A stretch of 64,000 nt of DNA from Rhizobium oryzicola (lineage in GTDB: Bacteria; Pseudomonadota; Alphaproteobacteria; Rhizobiales; Rhizobiaceae). The first letter of the stretch is position 1. The number at the start of each line of letters is the position of its first letter. Shown here piece after piece: positions 19,543 to 26,158 of the stretch. The notes beneath the pieces are model-generated. The model had not been told where the DNA came from. It saw only the letters and a program-made list of their open reading frames with translations, and did no database searches. The DNA is taken from the NCBI RefSeq assembly GCF_030504645.1, contig NZ_JAUKWQ010000009.1, forward strand, positions 62,001-126,000. The letters are read 5' to 3'. Made by a program: the position numbers and the translations under genes.

Positions 19543-19931
19543 TGTGAAGTTTCCTCTCGATTGGAACGACCTTACGTGGGTCGGTAGTGATTGCTATACG
19601 CCGTGCAGCCAACAGTCAAGAGTCCACTGTTGTGAATTTTTGACAACGGAAGTCAGGCATGTGCTTCCGCTATACAACCGCACCTGCAACCCGATTATAC
19701 GTCGATCTGCTGTACGAAACCTAATATGCAATCATGAATATATCACCCAAATGGGTTAGATTGTACAAGCCAAGGCAATTTCGCGGTTCTGGAACACGAA
19801 AGTTGCTAAAGTGCACTACCTTCCTCTTGCGGGTTTATAAATAGCATGTACTCTATGTCACTCATAGTGCAGGCCCTTTACGACCATTCGCCGATACAGC
19901 TTGAAGCCGTTCAAACCAGGAACACAACCCG
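19543..19931. promoter_or_regulatory. Divergent promoter region, DUF4214 gene B and XRE regulator
   Basis: This 389-bp AT-richer gap serves the minus-strand surface protein and the plus-strand HTH gene. It contains the inverted repeat CGGAAG (19647-19652) / CTTCCG (19664-19669) and the palindrome ACCCAAATGGGT (19745-19756). No coding frame is convincing. Confidence 0.5.
19745..19756. promoter_or_regulatory. Candidate operator palindrome ACCCAAATGGGT
   Basis: Arms ACCCA/TGGGT flank AA. It shares the ACCCRAAYGGGT pattern with 16841-16852. It lies between DUF4214 gene B and the XRE regulator, which makes that regulator the obvious candidate ligand. Inference only. Confidence 0.35.
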
Positions 19932-20339
19932 ATGCCGCCCCGTACTTCCACCTTCGCACCCAAAGACGATCAGGCCGCCCTTCGCCGCGAAGTTGGCGCA
20001 TGGCTGAAAGACCGCCGCGAGGCCGCCGGTCTTAGCCAGCGCGATCTCGCGATGAAGGTGGGGATCGATTACTATACCTTCATTTCGCAGATCGAGACGG
20101 GCCGCGGCCGCGTGCCGCCGGAGCGTTACGAGCTGTATGCCAATGCGCTGAAAATCCCCGTGCGGGACTTTGTGATGACCATTCTGCGCTATAACGAGCC
20201 GATCATTTACGGCCTGTTGTTCGACGGCAGCGAGGATGAGCAGATCGCGCCGCAGGCATCCGCGCTGGATGCCAAGGACGAGCTGATGCTGCGGCTTGAG
20301 CGTCGTCTCGCCATGCTGGAATCAAAGCTCGGCCAGTAA
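19932..20339 (+). CDS. XRE-family helix-turn-helix transcriptional regulator
   Basis: This 135-residue protein has a classical Cro/cI HTH at about residues 20-75 (LKDRREAAGLSQRDLAMKVG followed by a recognition-helix region DYYTFISQIETGRGRVPPERYELYANAL). The C-terminal ~45 residues are acidic and end in a short coiled-coil-like helix (LMLRLERRLAMLESKLGQ), probably for dimerisation. It is transcribed divergently from DUF4214 gene B and terminates in a strong intrinsic terminator, so local regulation of that surface protein is plausible but unproven. AGGA lies upstream of the ATG. Confidence 0.88.
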   Translation: MPPRTSTFAPKDDQAALRREVGAWLKDRREAAGLSQRDLAMKVGIDYYTFISQIETGRGRVPPERYELYANALKIPVRDFVMTILRYNEPIIYGLLFDGSEDEQIAPQASALDAKDELMLRLERRLAMLESKLGQ

Positions 20340-20363
20340 ACTCTTCTTTGGACGATGATCATG

Positions 20364-20400
20364 AAAGCCGGTGGCGCCGCTGACGCCGCCGGCTTTTTTT
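20364..20400 (+). terminator. Intrinsic terminator of the XRE regulator gene
   Basis: A 13-bp stem AAAGCCGGTGGCG / CGCCGCCGGCTTT with one G-U pair and a 7-nt loop runs into seven T residues, 24 nt after the stop codon. This is a textbook rho-independent terminator. Confidence 0.93.
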
Positions 20401-20511
20401 GCTGGTGCAAGCGGGCATGACCGCCCTCCCTTGGGACACGCGCGCTGTTGCGTTTGCAGCGCTTCGTTGATAGCGATCAACGCATTTCCATTTCCGATTG
20501 CCGATGGAGCC

Positions 20512-22170
20512 ATGTTGCAGAGAGATTGCCCCGCCCGCCTGACGGCCGCTGCCTGCTATGTCGCGGCGCTTGGCCTCGCCTGCCTCGTCTTTCTGCACAT
20601 CCATCCGCACCCCCTGTCGTTTCTGGCGGGCGACAACGTGTATTTCGAGATTGGCGATACGCCGCAGCATGTGAGCGGCTGGCTTCTCTATGCCAAGGAT
20701 GCGTGGCACTGGCCGCCGCTTGTGACGACAATGATCTCTCCGCCGGGCGGGGTTTCCATCGCGCTTTCCGACAGCATTCCGCTGGCCGCCCTGCTGCTGA
20801 AGCTTTTCTTTCCGCTGCTGCCGGAAAACTTCCATTACTTCGGCCTGTGGCATTTGCTGGCCTACGGGCTGCAGGCGACAGGCGCCGTCTTCCTGATTCG
20901 AAGCCTCGGGCGGCGCGACATGCTCTCCGCCCTTTCTGCCGCTCTGCTGGCGCTGATGTGGCCGGCCTTTCTGGCGCGATTCGTGCACACGGCACTGATG
21001 ACGCATGGGCTCATCCTTTTTGCGCTCGGCTTCTATGTCCGCATCAGCCAGGGCCGCTGGAGCGCAATGCGGGCGGGCTTGCTGTTCGGCACTCTGCTGA
21101 TCGCCTCGCTGCTCATCCACCCCTATCTCTTCGCCATGGTGTTTGCGCTTTACGCCGCAGCGCTCTTCGACCATCAGCACCTGCCAGAGCGCCAGCCGGG
21201 ATACGGAATTTCCGCACTGGCCGTCTGTATAGCGGTGGCGGGTCTTGCGATTGCTTTCGGCTATGCCTCCTCCGCCGCGTCGGGTGCGACCGGCTTCGAC
21301 ACCTATTCGATGGATCTGCTCTCGCCCTTTTGCGGCGGCAGGATCCTGCCCTGCCCGGCTGTGGACAAAACAGCGCCTCAAAGCGAAGGCTTCAACCTTC
21401 TCGGCGCCGGCGGCCTGCTGATCATCGCGGCGGCCTTGGCTCTCCATGCCCGCCCGGGCCGGCTTTTGCAATGGTGCAGGCGGCATGCGGGGCTGGCACT
21501 CCTGCTTGTGGGCTTTGCGGTCTATTCCCTCGGCAACAGCATCACGCTCGCCGGTCAGCCTGTTGCCGGTTATGTCGTGCCCTGGCCGCTGACGATCGTG
21601 AGCGGCGTGTTTCGCGCCGCCGGCCGGTTCTTCTGGCCCGTGGGCTATGCCGTGTCATTTCTGGCGCTCGCCGCGCTTCTTCAGCGCCGCAGCCTCCTCA
21701 CCGCTCTCATCATCAGTGTGGCGCTTGTGCTGCAATGGGCCGATACAAGGCCGATTCGGCTGAAGACCGCTGATCTCCTGACCCTTGCGCGACCGCTCGA
21801 TTATTCCGGCTGGCCTTCCATGGCGGGCCGCGTGGAAGCAATCCACGTGATGCCCGATTATGGCTGCGCGCCCCGAATCGAGAGCATGTACTATCTCTAC
21901 TTCCAGATCGTCGCCGGGCGCCTCGGTATTCCCATCAACACAGGCTATCTCGCCCGCCCGTCCGGCACGTGCAGTGAAGCCGTCAACAGCTGGAGCACCG
22001 ATCACCGCCTGCATGTGATGCTGGAGGCCGATTCGGACATAACCCGCAGCCCGGCAACTCTTGACGGCCTCAAAAGCGGCGAATGCATTCGCTGGACGGC
22101 CTGGGGCGGACTGATGCTGTGCCTGAAAGGCGCAACACCGGCGGACTGGGAAAAGCTCAACATACGCTGA
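20512..22170 (+). CDS. Polytopic membrane protein, DUF6311/glycosyltransferase-like
   Basis: The 552-residue protein has about ten to twelve hydrophobic helices in the first ~430 residues and a soluble C-terminal part of ~120 residues with five Cys, probably periplasmic. After the first helix an acidic loop carries GDTPQHVSGW and PPLVTTMISPPGGVSIALSDSIPL, resembling the catalytic loop region of GT-C type transferases (DUF6311-like proteins). Transfer of a lipid-linked sugar is possible but not shown. The ATG at 20512 was preferred because earlier in-frame starts lie inside the upstream terminator. The stop is close to the tRNA-Leu on the opposite strand. Confidence 0.6.
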   Translation: MLQRDCPARLTAAACYVAALGLACLVFLHIHPHPLSFLAGDNVYFEIGDTPQHVSGWLLYAKDAWHWPPLVTTMISPPGGVSIALSDSIPLAALLLKLFFPLLPENFHYFGLWHLLAYGLQATGAVFLIRSLGRRDMLSALSAALLALMWPAFLARFVHTALMTHGLILFALGFYVRISQGRWSAMRAGLLFGTLLIASLLIHPYLFAMVFALYAAALFDHQHLPERQPGYGISALAVCIAVAGLAIAFGYASSAASGATGFDTYSMDLLSPFCGGRILPCPAVDKTAPQSEGFNLLGAGGLLIIAAALALHARPGRLLQWCRRHAGLALLLVGFAVYSLGNSITLAGQPVAGYVVPWPLTIVSGVFRAAGRFFWPVGYAVSFLALAALLQRRSLLTALIISVALVLQWADTRPIRLKTADLLTLARPLDYSGWPSMAGRVEAIHVMPDYGCAPRIESMYYLYFQIVAGRLGIPINTGYLARPSGTCSEAVNSWSTDHRLHVMLEADSDITRSPATLDGLKSGECIRWTAWGGLMLCLKGATPADWEKLNIR

Positions 22171-22179
22171 GACATCAGC

Positions 22180-22264
22180 TGGTGCGGACGACGGGGGTCG
22201 AACCCGTATACCCGAAGGTGAGGGATTTTAAGTCCCTTGCGTCTACCAGTTTCGCCACGTCCGC
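22180..22264 (-). tRNA. tRNA-Leu (anticodon UAA)
   Basis: The minus strand folds into a class II tRNA. The acceptor is GCGGACG paired with CGTCCGC, discriminator A and an encoded CCA (22180-22182). The anticodon stem GGGAC..TCCC encloses the loop CTTAAAA with anticodon TAA, a long variable arm (CACCTTCGGGT) follows, and the T arm carries GGTTCGACCC. Length is 85 nt with CCA. Confidence 0.95.
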
Positions 22265-22571
22265 CCTTCGAAACGTTTCCATAACTTGCGAGATCGCAAA
22301 TGGGAAGGTCTGGAAAGGGTGAAATCGGTTCGCCATTTCAGCCACGGATAGGTCGCCGAGGAATGGCAGCACATCCTCGAGATCACAGCTATGAGTTCAC
22401 AGTGGCCGCCAGCGTTAACGGCATGCCTCCTGACAGCCCGCCATTCCCGCAGGAATTGATTTGCGAAAGTTTGACCGCGGAAATTGTGCCTTTGTTTTCA
22501 TTCACTTAACATTAGCACATTTGGATTTATTGCAGTACTGCCCCCGGAAGCGCAGTGGTAGGAGACCCGGC
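22265..22571. other. Intergenic region between tRNA-Leu and the chemoreceptor
   Basis: 307 bp lie between two divergent units, so the region should contain the tRNA promoter (minus) and the receptor promoter (plus). The part from 22490 to 22545 is AT-rich. No small gene, repeat or RNA was recognised. Confidence 0.4.
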
Positions 22572-24263
22572 ATGTCTATCGGAATTTTTTTTAGTGCGAG
22601 CCGCCTTGCAGAAGACATGAAGGCGCTCTCCCGCTCGCAGGCCATGATCTGGTTCAAGCCGGATGGCACCGTGATCGATGCCAATGAGAACTTCTGCAAG
22701 ACGTTGAACTATCGTCTGTCGGATATCGTCGGCCAGCATCATCGGCTTTTCTGCGATGACGCGATTCGCAACTCGCCCGACTATGGCCGCTTCTGGCAGG
22801 ATCTGGCCGCCGGCCAGTTCAAGAGCGGGCAGTTTCTGCGCAAGCGCAAGGATGCGCGGGATGTCTGGATCGAGGCGAGCTATAATCCGGTGTTTCGCGG
22901 CGGCAAGGTGGTGCGGATCCTGAAAATTGCCTCCGACATCACCGAATCGAAGAATCGCGCGCTGGAGGACGGCAACCGGCTGACGGCGATCAATCTCTCG
23001 CAGGCTTTGATCGAGTTCACGCCTGACGGGGTGATTCTCGGTGCCAACGATAATTTTCTCGCCGCCATGGGCTATCAGCTGAGTGAAATCACCGGCAAGC
23101 ATCACAGCATGTTCTGCGACGCCGATTATGTACGCAGCGACGCCTATCGCCAGTTCTGGCAGAACCTGCGCGGCGGCACCTTTACGGTGGATAATTTCGC
23201 CCGCATCGGCAAGGGCGGTCGCAAGGTGTGGATCCAGGCGGCCTATACGCCAGTGCAGGATGCCAGCGGCCGGATCTACAAGATCATCAAGGTGGCAAGC
23301 GACATCACCTCGCGGATGATTGGTGTCGAAACCATCAGCAATTCGGTGCGCCGTCTCTCCGAAGGGGACCTGACCTCCCAGATCACCGGCACGATCGATC
23401 CGACGCTTGAACAGACCCGCCATGATTTCAATCTGGCCGTCCGCTCCCTCGGCCAGGCCATCGGCGCGATCAAACAGTCGGCGGAGGTTCTGGCAACCAA
23501 TGCGCATGTCATCAACACGGTGTCCGATGAGATCGCCCGCAATGCAGAGCGGCAGGCGGCGTCCGTTGAGGAAACCGCAGCAGCGCTCGACGAGATCACC
23601 GTGACGGTTCGCGATTCGAGCGCACGCGCCGCAGACGCCACCGGCCTGGTGGTCGATACGCGCGCATCCGCAGAAGCCTCCGGCCGAATCGTCGAACAGG
23701 CGACCGACGCGATGAGCGGCATCGAACAATCCTCTCGCGAGATTGAAAACATCATCAGCGTCATCGACGAAATCGCCTTCCAGACGAACCTGCTGGCGCT
23801 CAATGCCGGCGTCGAGGCCGCGCGGGCGGGCGAAGCCGGAAAGGGGTTCGCCGTCGTTGCGCAGGAGGTGCGCGAACTCGCACAACGTTCCGCCAGCGCC
23901 GCGCAGGATATCAAGCGGCTGATTTCGAAATCCTCCGATTCGGTGAAGCACGGCGTCTCGCTCGTCAACGATACCGGCCGCGCCCTCAAGACCATCGTCC
24001 AAAAGGTGCAGCAGGTGGACCAGAATGTTCAGGCGATCGCCAAGGCTTCAAAGGAACAATCACTCGGCCTCAACGAGATCAACACCGCGATCAACCGCCT
24101 GGACGAGGGCACGCAGAAGAATGCCAGCACCATCGAAGAGGCCAATGCGGCGTCCCAAACACTGGCGGACGAGGCGGCCAAGCTGCATCAACTGATGGAG
24201 CGGTTCCGACTGCCGGAACAGGCGGGCACTCCCTTTGCCTCGACCCGCCACCGAGCAGCTTGA
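22572..24263 (+). CDS. Soluble methyl-accepting chemotaxis protein with two PAS domains (BdlA-like)
   Basis: This 563-residue cytosolic receptor has two tandem PAS domains (~20-125 and ~140-245), each beginning with an A-I/L-I-x-F-x-PDGT/V segment and containing the DxNENF/ANDNF and GQHH/GKHH landmarks. A short HAMP-like linker (~250-300) precedes an MCP signalling domain. The hairpin tip [20 protein letters not shown] is near residues 398-417 with flanking heptads. No membrane segment is present. The architecture matches Pseudomonas BdlA, a redox or c-di-GMP-linked biofilm-dispersal receptor. No C-terminal NWETF-type methyltransferase tether is seen. AGGAG fixes the ATG at 22572. Confidence 0.92.
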   Translation: MSIGIFFSASRLAEDMKALSRSQAMIWFKPDGTVIDANENFCKTLNYRLSDIVGQHHRLFCDDAIRNSPDYGRFWQDLAAGQFKSGQFLRKRKDARDVWIEASYNPVFRGGKVVRILKIASDITESKNRALEDGNRLTAINLSQALIEFTPDGVILGANDNFLAAMGYQLSEITGKHHSMFCDADYVRSDAYRQFWQNLRGGTFTVDNFARIGKGGRKVWIQAAYTPVQDASGRIYKIIKVASDITSRMIGVETISNSVRRLSEGDLTSQITGTIDPTLEQTRHDFNLAVRSLGQAIGAIKQSAEVLATNAHVINTVSDEIARNAERQAASVEETAAALDEITVTVRDSSARAADATGLVVDTRASAEASGRIVEQATDAMSGIEQSSREIENIISVIDEIAFQTNLLALNAGVEAARAGEAGKGFAVVAQEVRELAQRSASAAQDIKRLISKSSDSVKHGVSLVNDTGRALKTIVQKVQQVDQNVQAIAKASKEQSLGLNEINTAINRLDEGTQKNASTIEEANAASQTLADEAAKLHQLMERFRLPEQAGTPFASTRHRAA

Positions 24264-24382
24264 GCCGATCCTCGCGGACGCCCCTTGCCGGGACCGACTG
24301 CAGAGCGTAGCGCTAGGGCGGGAACTGCGGCGTCTGCCGGCCGTTCTCCTGCCATTCCAGACGCAATTCAGGATGCACGCCT

Positions 24383-24643
24383 ATGAAACGCTATCTCGCT
24401 GCCAGCCTCGGCCTTCTTCTGTTGTGCGGCTGCACGACAGCCGAGCTTACCCCCGTTCCCGGCAGCATTACCTATGGCGGCCAACCCCGCAGCCATTTGA
24501 CGAAGGCGCCGGTCGGCAGCATCGTCAACAACGAGTTCAATGATGGCCGTCGCATGGTCTACGAGACTTACGTGATCCAGCCCGACCGCAGCCTGAAACT
24601 GATCGACAGACGTTACCGCCCGGATCTCGCCGCCTTCGACTGA
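24383..24643 (+). CDS. Small predicted outer-membrane or periplasmic lipoprotein
   Basis: This 86-residue protein has a lipoprotein signal: MKR, a hydrophobic core, and the lipobox LLCGC with the lipidated Cys near residue 17. The mature part (~69 residues) is polar, with VNNEFNDGRRMVYETYVIQPDRSLKLIDRRYRPD. No domain was recognised. The ATG has AGGA about 10 nt upstream. It lies 120 bp after the chemoreceptor on the same strand and before a lone receiver gene; co-transcription is possible. Confidence 0.7.
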   Translation: MKRYLAASLGLLLLCGCTTAELTPVPGSITYGGQPRSHLTKAPVGSIVNNEFNDGRRMVYETYVIQPDRSLKLIDRRYRPDLAAFD

Positions 24644-24774
24644 GAATCTGATAGCTTCTTATATCAGCACTTGCAAAAGTCCCGAAGAACCCTATCTCGC
24701 TTAAAAAAGGCCAGCGATTCTGGAACCTTCTTGATGAAGACACCGGGCGCTTCAGCGGGCACTAGGGAGTGGCT

Positions 24775-25188
24775 GTGAAATATCGTTTTCTGATTGTCGA
24801 GGACAGTCTGCTGCTGGCGATGGACCTGGACGAGGCGGTCACTCGCAGCGGCCATGAAGTGGTCGGTATTGCACCGGATGTTAAGGTCGCTCTCAACTAC
24901 GCCCAGGACGCCGACATTGCCTTCGTAGACGTTCGCCTTGCAGATGGCGAAACAGGCCCTCAACTTGCCCGCAGTCTTGTGGAACGTGGCATTCTGGTGA
25001 TCTTCGTAACCGGCAATCCCACACTTGTGGAAGGCCGAGATGCGGGCGCGCTTGGCGTCATCGCCAAACCGCTGACCAATCAGGCCGCATCCGATGTCAT
25101 ACAATTTGCCGTCGACTGGAAAAACGGTCTCCAACGCAACCCGCCTGCCCGGTTGAAGCTGTTTCGCCCTATGGCACCCGCCGCATAA
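24775..25188 (+). CDS. Stand-alone response regulator receiver protein
   Basis: This 137-residue CheY-like fold has the acidic pocket IVEDS, a phospho-acceptor Asp in AFVDVRLADG (about residue 52), the Thr of FVTGN and the Lys of IAKPL. No output domain follows; a short Arg/Pro tail ends the protein. It belongs to the branch of single-domain receivers often found in alphaproteobacteria near sensory proteins. The GTG at 24775 was preferred to the GTG at 24769 because GGGAG at 24765-24769 is 5 nt before it. The cognate kinase is not in the window. Confidence 0.85.
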   Translation: MKYRFLIVEDSLLLAMDLDEAVTRSGHEVVGIAPDVKVALNYAQDADIAFVDVRLADGETGPQLARSLVERGILVIFVTGNPTLVEGRDAGALGVIAKPLTNQAASDVIQFAVDWKNGLQRNPPARLKLFRPMAPAA

Positions 25189-25192
25189 TGCG

Positions 25193-25220
25193 AAAAGGCA
25201 CCGACGAGTGCCGGTGCCCT
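25193..25220 (-). terminator. Terminator of wrbA
   Basis: The stem GGCACCG (25197-25203) / CGGTGCC (25212-25218) is followed on the minus strand by TTTTCGC. It lies between the convergent receiver and wrbA genes and may serve both. Confidence 0.8.
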
Positions 25221-25246
25221 TCCATGTCTCTATCTCAAACAGCAGA

Positions 25247-25846
25247 TCAGCCGGCGAGCTTTGCAGCAAGCTTCGCGACATGCGCGCCCTGGAAGCGGGC
25301 GCCTTCCAGCTCTACCTGAGACGGCTGACGCGAGCCATCGCCATTGGTGATGGTGGAAGCGCCGTAGGGCGAACCGCCCTTGACTTCTTCCGTGCCCATC
25401 TGACCCTGGAAGGCGTAAGGCAGGCCAGCCACGACCATGCCGTGATGCAGGAAGGTTGGGATGAAGGACAGGATCGTCGATTCCTGGCCGCCATGCTGCG
25501 TGGCAGTGGAGGTGAAGACAGAGCCGACCTTGCCGACGAGCTTGCCGTTGAACCACAGACCGCCGGTCTGGTCCCAGAAGTTGCGCATCTGCGAGGCAAC
25601 CGTACCGAAACGGGTGCCGGCACCGACGATGATCGCGTCGTAGTTTGCCAGTTCATCCGGGGTAGCGATCGGTGCAGCCTGGTCCATCTTGTAATGCGAG
25701 GCCTTGGCAACCTCATCCGATACCGTTTCCGGCACGCGCTTCACGGTGACCTCTGCACCTTCTGCCTTTGCGCCTTCGGCAACGGCATAGGCCATGGTTT
25801 CGATGTGACCATAGGTAGAATGATAAAGAACCAGTACCTTTGCCAT
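25247..25846 (-). CDS. wrbA: NAD(P)H:quinone oxidoreductase type IV, WrbA
   Basis: This 199-residue flavodoxin-like enzyme performs two-electron reduction of quinones, giving protection from redox cycling. FMN phosphate-binding loop [12 protein letters not shown] is at the N terminus, with [24 protein letters not shown] around residues 75-98 and [14 protein letters not shown] further on, all typical of WrbA. GAGGAG lies about 8 nt before the ATG. The gene is monocistronic with its own terminator. Confidence 0.95.
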   Translation of the reverse strand: MAKVLVLYHSTYGHIETMAYAVAEGAKAEGAEVTVKRVPETVSDEVAKASHYKMDQAAPIATPDELANYDAIIVGAGTRFGTVASQMRNFWDQTGGLWFNGKLVGKVGSVFTSTATQHGGQESTILSFIPTFLHHGMVVAGLPYAFQGQMGTEEVKGGSPYGASTITNGDGSRQPSQVELEGARFQGAHVAKLAAKLAG

Positions 25847-26158
25847 CTCAAATCTCCTCGTGTTGGCACACCACCACGGCGTGCTTTGACGTTAACATTA
25901 GCAAGCAACGCGCATTCGGCCAGCCCCGTAGCAGCGAAACGCAGTGTTCACTTATTCGTAACGGTAAAACGCAAATGGTCACAAATGGATGACAATCCGC
26001 GAGGTACGGGAGGTCGCTTCTGCTCTTCGGGTCTCAGTCCGTTACACGAAGATCCTATCCTAGCTCGCAAGCAAATGCGGATCTTGAAGAAAGAGATTGA
26101 GGTGCCTCACCAAGCAACCGATGCCACAGTTGGACTTCCCTCGGATCCGATTGCAAAC
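25847..26158. other. Intergenic region between wrbA and DUF4214 gene C
   Basis: This 312-bp gap holds the wrbA promoter at its left and the 3' side of DUF4214 gene C at its right. A short palindrome TCGGATCCGA near 26140-26150 is the only structure noticed; it lacks a T-run. No gene was found. Confidence 0.4.

Noticed and set aside
17113..19587. Plus-strand frames opposite DUF4214 gene B
   Set aside because: The surface protein has family motifs, a terminator and a ribosome site; the opposite frames are composition artefacts of its repeats.
20371..20511. Extended N terminus of the DUF6311-like protein
   Set aside because: It would start inside the XRE terminator stem and has no ribosome site.
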